Below, in pieces: positions 1 through 7,502 of a DNA stretch of 27,989 bases. The position numbers and the translations under genes were made by a program. Location of the stretch: IMG/VR virus record IMGVR_UViG_3300031565_000279, positions 1-27,989 of that record; one strand, 5' to 3'. The DNA comes from a virus. The notes under the pieces are model-generated. The model did no database searches, was not told the origin of the DNA, and worked only from the letters and a program-made list of their open reading frames with translations. Each line of letters opens with the position of its first letter. Position 1 is the stretch's first letter.

Positions 1-420
1 ACCCTGGCTGAACGTGCTCGCGGAGAGGGTTGGTATGACGAACGAGCTGCCTACAAGAGCGCCGTGGCTAAACGCTCATACGAAGGCGTTGCGGACAAGG
101 TGGGTGCCGAGAAGGCAGCAATTGAGAACGAGAGGGTCAACGTCCTACGTGCGACCCTCCGACGTTACGCCCAGCAACTCGTTTCTGGTGAGATCAACGT
201 CACGCCGAAGGACGCCATCGAAGCCTCAAAGGCTCTGAAGGAGTTCACGACGGATCCTTCTTCGGGCGTAAAGGATGGAGAAATCATTGTCCCTGTTGGA
301 CGAGAGCTTCCTTCTGAGTGGCTCCGAAGAGTCCTTGACATCGCTCGCGAGCGAGGATCTTCCGCCGGAGATCTGGGATCAGATTCGAGAGCAGGCGCTG
401 CGGGCTCTCGCGTCCACTGA
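1..420 (+). CDS. Putative terminase small subunit / HTH DNA-binding protein, 5' partial
   Basis: The reading frame is open from base 1 with no start inside the window except a GTG at 64, so the gene begins upstream. The visible part starts with LAERARGEGWYDERAAY, which looks like the tail of a helix-turn-helix followed by the conserved Glu-Gly-Trp seen in phage small terminases, then a long charged helical region (about residues 20-80). Small terminases recognise the packaging site and load the large subunit on the portal; the location directly before the large terminase supports this. The last ~20 residues are Gly/Ser/Ala-rich and lie wholly inside the large terminase gene. What is seen: HTH-like remnant and position; the small-terminase role is inferred. 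It could also be a general phage HTH protein. Confidence 0.6.
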   Translation, partial: TLAERARGEGWYDERAAYKSAVAKRSYEGVADKVGAEKAAIENERVNVLRATLRRYAQQLVSGEINVTPKDAIEASKALKEFTTDPSSGVKDGEIIVPVGRELPSEWLRRVLDIARERGSSAGDLGSDSRAGAAGSRVH

Positions 421-1747
421 TCCTCTCGCCTATGGCGAATACGCGTTCCGGCACGTTCCAGCTCCCCACCATGCGGAGATGGTCGAGTTCATCCGTGAGC
501 GATTGCGCAAAGGAGAGAACGGCGTCATCCTCGAACCCCGAGGTCACGCGAAGACCACCTGGGGAAACACGATCTTCCTTTCCTGGCTGATCGCGAACAA
601 CCTCAACATCCGTGTTGCTCTCATCTCCAAGACCGAGAAGCAGGCGAACTCCTTCTCGCGGGCCATCCGGTTCAACTTCGAGGCGAACGAGTACCACAGG
701 GAGATCTTCGGAGACCTCGTCGGTCCTCACAAATGGACAGACGATGAGTGGATCCAGCGAGATTCTGCGCTGTCCCGGACGAACAACGTCACGATGTATT
801 CACGCGGAGCACTCTCCGCGATCGTGTCCAAGCGGTTCGACATCATCCTGTGCGACGACATCGTTGATAACGAGAACTCGTCAACCCCCGAACAGCGGGA
901 AAAGATGGACGAGTGGTTCTGGAAGACCCTCAAGCCCTGCCTGGCACCTGGAGGGTCGATCATCATTCTCGGAACCAGGTGGTTCGACGGGGATCTGTAC
1001 CAGAAGCTGATCGAAGAGAAGCGGTGGCCGAGTCTGGTTAGAGGGGCGATCACCTACGAACCCGATGACGTGGACAAGAAGTTCCCTACCGCCCTCTGGC
1101 CGCAGGTCTGGAACATGGATCTTCTTCTTCGGGAGAAGGAGGACATGGGCAGCGCGATGTTTGCGTGCGCCTACCTCAACGATATCTCCGGCCTTATGGA
1201 GGGAAACGTCTTCCGCAAGGACTGGTTCAAGCGGTTTGATCCAGAAGTTGTCCTACGCAAGCAATTGCGCTGGAAGATGGGCGTTGACCTGGCAAGTTCA
1301 GAAAAACAGAGAGCGGACTACACCGCGAGAGTTGTCATCGCTGAAGACAATGACCGGAATACGTACGTATTCTCTGTTGTTCGTGACAAGATCGAGACCG
1401 GGCATCGTGGCTTTGTCATCGACGGGTTCAATGCCTATCCCAAGATCGACAAGATCATCGTGGAGAACAACCAGTTCCAGTCTTCCCTGGTGGCTGAGCT
1501 TCTCAATTCCACCGATCTACCGGTTGTCGGAAAGCGATCCGACGTGGACAAGGTCACCAGGGCACGTGCGGTTGCCGCACGGTACGAGTCAGGAAAAGTC
1601 TTCCACCATCCGTCCCTGGAGGGATCGGACTTCGAGATCGAGCTTCTCCAGTTCCCGCGTGGCCATGACGACATGATCGACGCTCTCGGGAACGCGATGG
1701 AGACCGGATCCGGTGGCTTCATCTTCGGAGGCGCAAAACGTCGATGA
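275..1747 (+). CDS. terL: Terminase large subunit (packaging ATPase-nuclease)
   Basis: A 490-residue protein of usual TerL length with both expected domains. The N-terminal ATPase has a Walker A variant EPRGHAKTT (residues 87-95), a Walker B IILCDD (190-195) and a coupling motif ILGTRW (231-236). The C-terminal RNase H-like nuclease has candidate metal ligands Asp337 (GVDLA), Glu397 (VENN) and Asp465/466 in HDDMIDA. It would pump DNA into the prohead through the portal and cut the concatemer. The start is uncertain. ATG 275 has no well-spaced ribosome site, whereas TTG 287 lies 6 bases after GGAG (277-280) and TTG 335 would also keep the conserved part. Any of these overlaps the preceding gene by 86-146 bases. 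Family identity is very secure. Confidence 0.95.
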   Translation: MEKSLSLLDESFLLSGSEESLTSLASEDLPPEIWDQIREQALRALASTDPLAYGEYAFRHVPAPHHAEMVEFIRERLRKGENGVILEPRGHAKTTWGNTIFLSWLIANNLNIRVALISKTEKQANSFSRAIRFNFEANEYHREIFGDLVGPHKWTDDEWIQRDSALSRTNNVTMYSRGALSAIVSKRFDIILCDDIVDNENSSTPEQREKMDEWFWKTLKPCLAPGGSIIILGTRWFDGDLYQKLIEEKRWPSLVRGAITYEPDDVDKKFPTALWPQVWNMDLLLREKEDMGSAMFACAYLNDISGLMEGNVFRKDWFKRFDPEVVLRKQLRWKMGVDLASSEKQRADYTARVVIAEDNDRNTYVFSVVRDKIETGHRGFVIDGFNAYPKIDKIIVENNQFQSSLVAELLNSTDLPVVGKRSDVDKVTRARAVAARYESGKVFHHPSLEGSDFEIELLQFPRGHDDMIDALGNAMETGSGGFIFGGAKRR

Positions 1748-1953
1748 CCGACATGGTCGAGATGGAATTCCGCGACGGATTTCGCTGGGTTCCGAAGTAC
1801 ATCTCCTCAAAGATGGCCGACATTGAAGACACAGCCATTCTCACCTACGTGGACGCGCTCAAGGTTGCTGATCGTATGGAGCTGGAAAGCTACGTGAAGC
1901 GAGCCCAGGAGCGACTCATCGCAGGACATTTCCGGGTGAATCGTTATGGGTAA
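1744..1953 (+). CDS. Hypothetical 69-residue protein between terminase and portal
   Basis: A short ORF whose ATG overlaps the terminase stop (ATGA) and whose stop overlaps the portal start by 8 bases, so it is probably translated by coupling in the packaging operon. A GGAGG lies 12 bases upstream, inside the terminase gene; ATG 1753 is an alternative start. The product is charged and apparently soluble, with an N-terminal stretch containing FRDGFRWVPKY and a C-terminal amphipathic helix (about residues 38-60). No family is recognised. The tight fit between two essential genes argues that it is real; function is unknown. Confidence 0.7.
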   Translation: MTDMVEMEFRDGFRWVPKYISSKMADIEDTAILTYVDALKVADRMELESYVKRAQERLIAGHFRVNRYG

Positions 1954-3241
1954 AGCTCTCGCACGTGTTTCCGTACAGAAAGCTGCACGGACCAGCCCCA
2001 AGGTCTGGAAGAACTCTAGCTCTGCTGTCACCAACGCCTGGAACGGGCGTATTGGCAAGAGCAACGTGGCACAGTTCAGGTTCTGGGCGGAGCACTCAGA
2101 GTGGATCCGTGGCGCGATCAATATCCGACGCAGCCAGGTCGCATCTGCGGAGTGGGACATCGTCCCATACGACCCGAAGAAGCCGTACAGCAAGAGGCTC
2201 CAGCAGGAAATCCGGGAGACCTTTACCGATCCCAACCCCGCGAACGACTCGTATCGAACCTTGATCGAGCCGATCATCGAGGACATCCTTGTCCTTGACG
2301 CCGGGTGCGTGGAGAAGGAACGAACCCTTGATGGGTCGATCGCCAACCTATGGCCGGTCGATGGCGGGACGATCAGGGTTTCCGAAATCTGGGACGGTAA
2401 CCCAGACGAGTCCCGGTACTTCTGGTATCCGACACACAAGATGGAAGCTGCGTTCAAGAACGCTGACTTCATCTACATGATGGCCAACCGCCGAAGCCAT
2501 TCGGTGGTTGGTCTTTCTGCGTTGGAGACCCTCAAGCTCACCATCGAGGCTGAGCTGTACGCACACGATTACAACCGTCGCCAGGTCGCAGGCGCTGCTC
2601 CCGATGGAGTCATGGACCTGGGCAAGGGCGCAAGCCAGACTGACATCGATCGCTTCAGAGAATTCTTCGAGTCGGAGATGACCTATGGCGGAACGGTTGG
2701 ATTCATCGGCGGAACAGAGCAAGCAAAGTGGATTCCTCTCCGAGGAAGCAACCGGGATATGCAGTTCCTGGAGTGGCAGATCTACCTCGTTCGGAAGATC
2801 GCTGTCGTATTCGGTCTTTCACCGCAGGACCTCGGGGTCACATTCGATGTCAACCGCTCCACATCGGAAATCCAGCTTCAGATCTCCGAAGACCGGGGGC
2901 TCCGGCCGCTGATGAGCCTCGTCCAGGATTACTTCACCAAGGAAGTGGTCTGGGACGCAAGCTATGGCGGGGCCGCGAACAACCTGGCTTTCCGTTACAA
3001 GGCGTTGAACCTCAAGGAATCGACTGCCCGCGCTGAGATGAACAAGCTCTCCCTGGCAGGTGTGCCCTGGAAGATGTTCAACGAAGCCCGCGTTGACGAG
3101 GGCCGTGAGCCTGTTCCTTCCATGGAAGGCAAGATCATCATGGCGACTCCGCAGGGTGCCGTGGATATCAGCGATGTGCCGACCGTGCGGGAGATGCTGG
3201 AGATGCAGGCGGCATCTCGACAGGCGAAACCCGGTGGGTGA
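1946..3241 (+). CDS. Portal protein
   Basis: A 431-residue protein of the phage portal superfamily (SPP1/HK97-like fold). Portal proteins form the dodecameric ring at the capsid vertex through which DNA is packaged and ejected. Supporting features are the position after the large terminase, the FWAEHSEWIRGAINIRRSQV segment near residues 46-65, the DPKKPYS region, and the late IAVVFGLSPQDLGVT segment (about residues 287-301), which matches the conserved portal stretch before the long stem/clip helices. The length fits the family. The start overlaps the 69-residue ORF by 8 bases, and the 3' end overlaps the next glycosyltransferase start by 8 bases, so the accessory cassette is joined directly to it. 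Confidence 0.92.
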   Translation: MGKALARVSVQKAARTSPKVWKNSSSAVTNAWNGRIGKSNVAQFRFWAEHSEWIRGAINIRRSQVASAEWDIVPYDPKKPYSKRLQQEIRETFTDPNPANDSYRTLIEPIIEDILVLDAGCVEKERTLDGSIANLWPVDGGTIRVSEIWDGNPDESRYFWYPTHKMEAAFKNADFIYMMANRRSHSVVGLSALETLKLTIEAELYAHDYNRRQVAGAAPDGVMDLGKGASQTDIDRFREFFESEMTYGGTVGFIGGTEQAKWIPLRGSNRDMQFLEWQIYLVRKIAVVFGLSPQDLGVTFDVNRSTSEIQLQISEDRGLRPLMSLVQDYFTKEVVWDASYGGAANNLAFRYKALNLKESTARAEMNKLSLAGVPWKMFNEARVDEGREPVPSMEGKIIMATPQGAVDISDVPTVREMLEMQAASRQAKPGG

Positions 3242-3905
3242 CGGAAGTCTCACGGTCATCTGCCCGACCAGAGGTAGGCCGATAGCAGTACGCGAGACAT
3301 GGAAATCATTCGTTGCCACCCGAGAGAGGGAGGATACCCAACTGCTTTTCGCGATCAGCGATGACGAGGACCCGGCGGATTACGCCGTTCCCCTGGTGAT
3401 CGTTCCGAAGCAAGCATGGATGAACGAGGTTCTTCAGCTAGCTGTTGATCGGATCCTGGAGAAGGAAGACTCTCCGTCCATCCTGGGCTTCATCGGTGAC
3501 GACAATCGCTTTCGTACTCCGGGATGGGATGTTGCCGTGGGTAGTGCGCTTGGTCGAGGCGGATTCGCTCATTGCAATGACCTCTACCGAAGTGATATCC
3601 CGACCCACGTCTTTGTTTCATCCAGCATCGTGAAGGCGCTTGGGTACTTCGGACTTCGGGGAGCGCGTCACCTGTATCTCGATAACGTTTGGAAGATCCT
3701 CGGAGATGGAGCGGAATGCATCTCCTATCTCTCTGACGTGGTCATCGAGCACATGCACCCCATCATTGGCAAGGGGGAGATGGACGACAGTTACCGGGCC
3801 AGCAATGCTCCCGAGATGTATGTCTATGATCGAGGCGTATTCGAGCAGTGGTATCGGTTTGACAAGGTGCGAGACATTGGAATCGTAAGGTCCACGCTTG
3901 CCTGA
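3234..3905 (+). CDS. Glycosyltransferase, GT2-like (GT-A fold)
   Basis: A 223-residue product beginning at GTG 3234, which overlaps the portal stop by 8 bases; the open frame continues upstream only because it is open through the portal gene. The N-terminus SLTVICPTRGRP is the first beta strand and turn of a nucleotide-sugar binding GT-A domain. GFIGDDNRF (residues 85-93) provides the DXD-like metal and nucleotide-sugar ligand. YLDNVW (148-153) and IEHMHP (171-176) fit the acceptor/catalytic half seen in phage GT2-like proteins. It would transfer a sugar from an NDP-sugar to an unknown acceptor in the infected cell. It is first in a cassette with a nucleotidyltransferase, two methyltransferases and two more transferases. 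Shorter than typical GT2 enzymes; specificity cannot be read. Confidence 0.78.
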   Translation: MGDGSLTVICPTRGRPIAVRETWKSFVATREREDTQLLFAISDDEDPADYAVPLVIVPKQAWMNEVLQLAVDRILEKEDSPSILGFIGDDNRFRTPGWDVAVGSALGRGGFAHCNDLYRSDIPTHVFVSSSIVKALGYFGLRGARHLYLDNVWKILGDGAECISYLSDVVIEHMHPIIGKGEMDDSYRASNAPEMYVYDRGVFEQWYRFDKVRDIGIVRSTLA

Positions 3906-4584
3906 GATTGTTGGCCTACTTCCCATGGGCGGCAATGGTGTCCGTCTGGGAATGCCGTTTCCTAAGCCCCTGGTTCCCACGATCACCAATGACGGGATCG
4001 TCCCGGTTTATCGACATACCTTGCGACACGTTCGGACTGTTGCGTCTATCGTCTATGCCCTTGTCCGTCCGCACACCTGTGAATGCCTGATTGACTCCGT
4101 CGAGGAGGACGGAGTCAAGATCCTTGTCACAGCAGAGGAAAACCTTGCCGCAGCCTTTGGCGATGCTGGATACATGATCGCAAAGAAGCATGGCGAGGAA
4201 ACCCTTGTGGTCTGTGCCCTTCCGGATTCGGTTTGGCGATTGGATCCGAATAGGACGTTGCAGAATGTGATCGATGCCGTTCGCGGGGATGGTGCCCTGG
4301 CCATCTTCGAGTCGGATGCCAGCCAGCTCGATCGGGTCGTCATGTCGATGGAAGGGAACAGGGTCCTGAAAGTCGAGACCAAGGCTTCCGGTGCCGAGGG
4401 GAAGGTCCATGGATGGGGTGCCTTCGTGATCCGGGCCAGAGCTTTGGCGACCTTGACCGCTGCTGAGAAGGACGGGCCTCAGCTCGGTCGATTGGATATG
4501 GGTTGGGCGTATCTCGGCCAGTCCATTGACCTGGGGACACAGGATCGATACATCAACCACCACGACCTACGGAGATGGACATGA
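3898..4584 (+). CDS. NDP-sugar nucleotidyltransferase (sugar-1-phosphate activating enzyme)
   Basis: A 228-residue protein starting at TTG 3898, overlapping the previous stop by 8 bases. The N-terminus LLPMGGNGVRLGMPFPKPLV carries the family signature G-G-x-G-x-R...P-K-P-L: residues 11-16 bind the NTP phosphates and Lys23 is the usual catalytic lysine. CALPDSVW (106-113) places Asp110 as the metal ligand after a beta strand. KVHGWGAFVI in the last third resembles the sugar-binding strand of the family. Such enzymes make NDP-sugars from NTP and a sugar-1-phosphate. The size suits the short MurU/HddC-like branch rather than full-length RmlA/GalU (about 290 residues or more). Which sugar and nucleotide are used cannot be told. 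It implies that the phage supplies its own donor to the neighbouring transferases. Confidence 0.8.
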   Translation: MPEIVGLLPMGGNGVRLGMPFPKPLVPTITNDGIVPVYRHTLRHVRTVASIVYALVRPHTCECLIDSVEEDGVKILVTAEENLAAAFGDAGYMIAKKHGEETLVVCALPDSVWRLDPNRTLQNVIDAVRGDGALAIFESDASQLDRVVMSMEGNRVLKVETKASGAEGKVHGWGAFVIRARALATLTAAEKDGPQLGRLDMGWAYLGQSIDLGTQDRYINHHDLRRWT

Positions 4585-5120
4585 ACTACAACCCTTATGC
4601 GGGCGATCCGGAACCGGAGGGGATCACGTTGCAGGAGTACGCCAAGAGCTGGGTTGACATGGTTCCGCATGTCGAACAACTCAAGGAGCTTGCTTCGCAC
4701 GCGAAGGTTGTCGTCGAGTTCGGGCTGCGGGGTGGTGTCTCGACCTGGTCGATGCTCGACGGACTTCCCGAGAACGGGAAGCTGTTCGGTGTGGACATTG
4801 ATCCCAATGCCCACCTGGCCAGGAGGGTGAGGGAAGATCCACGGTTCACGTTCATCGTCGGAGACTCGGTCAAGGTCGAGTTGCCGCCGAAGGCCGACCT
4901 CGTGATGATCGACAGCAGCCACGAGTACGAGCAGACCGTGCGTGAGCTGGAGACCGCCGCCTCCATGGACCCGAGGGTGATCGCTCTCCATGACTATCTC
5001 TACGAGGAGACGCCGGACGTTAGAAGGGCGGTCGATGAGTTCGTGGACAGTCAGGAGATGTACGCCTTCCGTACCATCCATCCCAGCCGCTGGGGCCTCG
5101 CCGTTCTTCGGAGGACGTGA
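4581..5120 (+). CDS. Class I SAM-dependent methyltransferase (Methyltransf_24-like)
   Basis: A 179-residue product. ATG 4581 is chosen over ATG 4575 because it gives the ATGA overlap with the previous stop and a GGAG (4571-4574) six bases upstream. The Rossmann SAM-binding fold is visible: VVVEFGLRGGVST (motif I, residues 43-55), GVDIDP (motif II, 70-75), VGDSVKVELP, then LVMIDSSHEYE (107-117) and ALHDY (135-139). The D-x-S-H-x-Y and HDY motifs are typical of small methyltransferases associated with sugar or glycopeptide modification, where Asp and His may coordinate metal. In this context it probably O-methylates a sugar, but protein or other substrates are not excluded. Confidence 0.82.
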   Translation: MNYNPYAGDPEPEGITLQEYAKSWVDMVPHVEQLKELASHAKVVVEFGLRGGVSTWSMLDGLPENGKLFGVDIDPNAHLARRVREDPRFTFIVGDSVKVELPPKADLVMIDSSHEYEQTVRELETAASMDPRVIALHDYLYEETPDVRRAVDEFVDSQEMYAFRTIHPSRWGLAVLRRT

Positions 5121-5127
5121 TGCAGCG

Positions 5128-5703
5128 ATGATTCCTGGATCCGACAAGCCCGAGCATTTCCTGAAACTGTACGACCAGTTCTTCATGCCACTTCGAGATC
5201 ATCCGGTCCGGCTCCTTGAACTTGGGATCGCTTCTACCGGGTCCCTGTTCTATTGGGCAGACTACTTCCCGATGGGAGAGATCGTCGGACTTGATTGGGC
5301 AACGTATTCCATCGACCATCCGCGCATCAGGACGATCGCCGGGGACCAGTCCGACCCTGGTGCCCTGGACCGCTGTGGAGACTCGTTCGACATCATCATT
5401 GACGATTGTGCCCATATTGCCCTTGCCGCCAAGGCATCCTTCGATCGCCTGTTTCCCAAGGTCGTTCCAGGTGGTCTGTATGCCATCGAAGACTGGGGGA
5501 CCGGCTATTGGGCCGATTGGGACGATGGAGCTGCGTTCAAGCCCGGGCACTCTTCCGGCATGGTCGGCATGGTCAAGGACCTTCTCGATCGGATGTCAGT
5601 CAATACCATCACCCGTGGGACTTTCTATGGACAGTCCGATGAGCAGTCGGATATCGATTCCCTGGCCATCGTCGAGGGATTGGTGATCGTGGTGAAGTCG
5701 TGA
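5128..5703 (+). CDS. Class I SAM-dependent methyltransferase (MycE/CmcI-like)
   Basis: A 191-residue product starting at ATG 5128, 7 bases after the previous stop, with GGAGGA at 5110-5115; the open frame extends further upstream but only over the previous gene. Motifs: RLLELGI (residues 28-34), EIVGLDW (51-57), FDIIIDDCAH (87-96), then FPKVVPGGLYAIEDWGTGYW. The series IIDD...H / PGG / IEDW is what I know from metal-dependent sugar O-methyltransferases such as MycE and related proteins, with the aspartates and His binding Mg and the sugar hydroxyls. It is unlike its upstream neighbour in sequence, so two different methylations or targets are likely. The sugar substrate is inferred from the cassette. 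Confidence 0.82.
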   Translation: MIPGSDKPEHFLKLYDQFFMPLRDHPVRLLELGIASTGSLFYWADYFPMGEIVGLDWATYSIDHPRIRTIAGDQSDPGALDRCGDSFDIIIDDCAHIALAAKASFDRLFPKVVPGGLYAIEDWGTGYWADWDDGAAFKPGHSSGMVGMVKDLLDRMSVNTITRGTFYGQSDEQSDIDSLAIVEGLVIVVKS

Positions 5704-6323
5704 TTTCGGTCATCATCCCGACGTACAACCGGACCGATCTGCTCATGAATCGGGCTATTCCGTCGCTCCTGTCACAGACATACCAGGACTGGGAATGCCT
5801 GGTGGTTGGGGACGGGACAGAGCTTGCCACCGAAGAGGCGATGGCTGGTCTCTCGGCAAGAGACCCACGGTTCCGATTCTGGAACCTACCGAGGTTCCAG
5901 TACCCAGAAGCCTGGCATCTCCGATGGGGACTGTCTGGATTGGTGGCTCGCAACTTCGGTCTCGATCAGGCGCGCGGGGAGTTCGTTGCCGCCCTCGATG
6001 ACGATGATGCCATGGAGCCCCAGGCGCTTGAAACACTTCTGGGCGAGTTCACACCAGAGGTGGATTTTGTCTATGGTGTGAGTAAAACGTACAAGGACGG
6101 GGTACACACTGGACAGAACTATGGTCGGTACCCAGTCGGTGATGGAGCGTTTTGCAATGGGGCCTATGTCTACCGATCCAGTCTTCCGTATCGATTCGAT
6201 ATCAACTGCTTCGACAGGGAGATGAACGGGGACTGCGATATGTGGATCCGCATGGTTGTTGGCGGAGTCAGGTTCCACTTCACCACGAAGATTGTTCACC
6301 AGTACCACAGGAACTTCCCGTGA
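5700..6323 (+). CDS. Glycosyltransferase family 2
   Basis: A 207-residue GT-A glycosyltransferase starting at GTG 5700 (GTGA overlap with the preceding stop). Canonical GT2 signatures are present in order: ISVIIPTYNR (residues 2-11), CLVVGDGT (33-40), ARNFGLDQARGEFVAALDDD (83-102) with the DXD metal ligands in LDDDDAM, and NGDCDMWIRM (176-185), the position of the catalytic base region, followed by HQYHRN near the C-terminus. It would transfer a sugar residue in the cytoplasm using an NDP-sugar. It is short and has no membrane segment, so it resembles soluble phage transferases rather than cell-envelope polymerising enzymes. The acceptor is unknown. Confidence 0.9.
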   Translation: MISVIIPTYNRTDLLMNRAIPSLLSQTYQDWECLVVGDGTELATEEAMAGLSARDPRFRFWNLPRFQYPEAWHLRWGLSGLVARNFGLDQARGEFVAALDDDDAMEPQALETLLGEFTPEVDFVYGVSKTYKDGVHTGQNYGRYPVGDGAFCNGAYVYRSSLPYRFDINCFDREMNGDCDMWIRMVVGGVRFHFTTKIVHQYHRNFP

Positions 6324-7033
6324 TCCCTGTCCTCATTGTTCCGATCCTCAACCGGCCGGAACTCCTGGATGCATTGCTGGCCTCCATCGACCATCCCATC
6401 GAACGGATCGTGGTGATCGACAACGGCAACGTGGTCGGCAACCTGCCGGGTGTCCACGTCATCCATCTTCCGCACAACCTTGGGGTGTCTGCGGGATGGA
6501 ATCTTGGGATGAAGGTGACGCCCGATGCGCCCTGGTGGTTGATCTCCAACCATGACATCGAGTTCGGGTCGGGGGACCTCGCCCATCTCGCTGAGGTTGT
6601 CGATCCGAATGTCCCAGACATCAACTACATGCTGGGCATGGCGGCGTTTGCGATCACGCAGGAGACCCTGGCAGATGTCGGGTACTTCGATGAGAACTTC
6701 CACCCGGCATATGACGAGGATCTCGACTATGCCAGGCGTGCGCAACTCGTTGGCGTGAAGGAAGTCCAGGCAGGATTCACCGGCAAACACGTTGGGTCAG
6801 CCACCATCTATGCCGATCTCGACTATCGGGCGCAGAACGGCAAGACCCATCCGGCTAACGACAGGTACTACGAGGCAAAGTGGGGCGGTAATAAGCAGGG
6901 TGGAGAAACGTTCAAGACCCCGTTCAACATGAACGTGGACATCGGGTTTTGGCAACTCGACCCGCTTCGCCTCATGCGCCAGGCATGGATCACCAAATCG
7001 CATCGGATGTTCCATGAGGAAATGGTCGAGTAG
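6320..7033 (+). CDS. Glycosyltransferase family 2 (rhamnosyltransferase-like)
   Basis: A 237-residue product starting at GTG 6320, overlapping the previous stop as GTGA; the open frame upstream of it belongs to the preceding gene. GT2 features: IPVLIVPILNRPELL (residues 2-16), VVIDNGN (31-37), HNLGVSAGWNLGM (52-64), SNHDIEF (76-82, metal-binding position) and the acidic YDEDLDYARRAQ (131-142) with the likely catalytic base. The NLG-V-GWN-G pattern and D-EDLDY motif are shared with rhamnosyl- and galactosyl-type GT2 enzymes. No membrane segment. It is the last gene of the coupled cassette and is followed by a gap with three hairpins. Confidence 0.9.
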   Translation: MIPVLIVPILNRPELLDALLASIDHPIERIVVIDNGNVVGNLPGVHVIHLPHNLGVSAGWNLGMKVTPDAPWWLISNHDIEFGSGDLAHLAEVVDPNVPDINYMLGMAAFAITQETLADVGYFDENFHPAYDEDLDYARRAQLVGVKEVQAGFTGKHVGSATIYADLDYRAQNGKTHPANDRYYEAKWGGNKQGGETFKTPFNMNVDIGFWQLDPLRLMRQAWITKSHRMFHEEMVE

Positions 7034-7108
7034 CCGCCGCACGGCGGACGACCAATCAGCCGAGGGGATCTTCCCCTCAAGAGAAGGTCAACCCAATCAG
7101 GATTGACC
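7034..7108 (+). other. Three consecutive stem-loops after the sugar cassette
   Basis: The 93-base gap holds three inverted repeats in a row. The first is CCGCC (7034-7038) with GGCGG (7043-7047). The second is GAGGGGA (7062-7068) with TCCCCTC (7072-7078). The third is GGTCAA (7086-7091) with TTGACC (7103-7108). None is followed by a T-run, so they are not classical intrinsic terminators. They could be mRNA processing, 3'-end protection or attenuation elements separating the cassette from the virion genes. Confidence 0.5.
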
Positions 7109-7126
7109 AGCGGATAGGAGAAGCAG

Positions 7127-7444
7127 ATGGCCGCAATTACGGTTACGCCTACAAGCGGGCGTGCCAAGATGAGTGTTCTTCGGATCGATGTCACTGGTCT
7201 CGATGACACCGATTTCAACACCTACGACGCAGCTCACGTTCCGGCTGAGCACGAGATCCGGTACTACATCGAGGCGACGCTCGATGGGACGCGGTATCTC
7301 AAGAGTCACGAGTTCACCCCGTCCCAGGCTGGAAAGCACACCTGGAACAGCATTGTTGTTCCTGCTACTGGCACGTGGACGTTCGGCATCTGTGATGTTG
7401 CCGATGATTCAACCAAGGCTACGACCGAATTCGTCGCTAGCTGA
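7127..7444 (+). CDS. Putative small beta-rich virion protein (105 aa)
   Basis: A 105-residue protein with a good ribosome site AGGAG (7116-7120) six bases before ATG 7127. The sequence is made of alternating short beta strands with no long helix; RYYIEATLDGTRYLKSHEF and GTWTFGICDVADDS read like edge strands of a single Ig- or FN3-like sandwich. No signal peptide or membrane segment. It stands alone between hairpin-rich gaps, as capsid decoration or head-fibre genes often do. I do not recognise a specific family; the role as a decoration protein is inferred from composition and position. Confidence 0.68.
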   Translation: MAAITVTPTSGRAKMSVLRIDVTGLDDTDFNTYDAAHVPAEHEIRYYIEATLDGTRYLKSHEFTPSQAGKHTWNSIVVPATGTWTFGICDVADDSTKATTEFVAS

Positions 7445-7454
7445 TTTTTCATCG

Positions 7455-7482
7455 GGCCAGTCCTGTTGGAACAGGGCTGGCC
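7455..7482 (+). other. Strong stem-loop between two small virion genes
   Basis: GGCCAG (7455-7460) pairs with CTGGCC (7477-7482), and CCTGTT (7462-7467) with AACAGG (7470-7475). The single T/G opposite each other can wobble, giving an almost continuous 13-pair stem with a very tight loop. The T-run (TTTTT) lies before it rather than after, and no U-tract follows, so a forward intrinsic terminator is unlikely. It sits just upstream of the TAGGAG ribosome site of the next gene. Confidence 0.55.
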
Positions 7483-7502
7483 AGCTATAACTAGGAGATC
7501 AA

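Noticed and set aside
1807-2472. Minus-strand open frame of 221 codons over the portal gene
   Set aside because: Shadow of the portal frame; every supported gene in the window is on the plus strand.
3234-7033. Cassette read as DNA base hypermodification genes
   Set aside because: No hydroxymethylase, thymidylate synthase-like, kinase or DNA-glucosyltransferase signature is present; the enzymes fit soluble sugar chemistry, though DNA as acceptor is not formally excluded.
7466-7490. TATAAC as a -10 box with TTGGAA upstream
   Set aside because: Spacing of about 14 bases is too short and the bases belong to the hairpin at 7455-7482.
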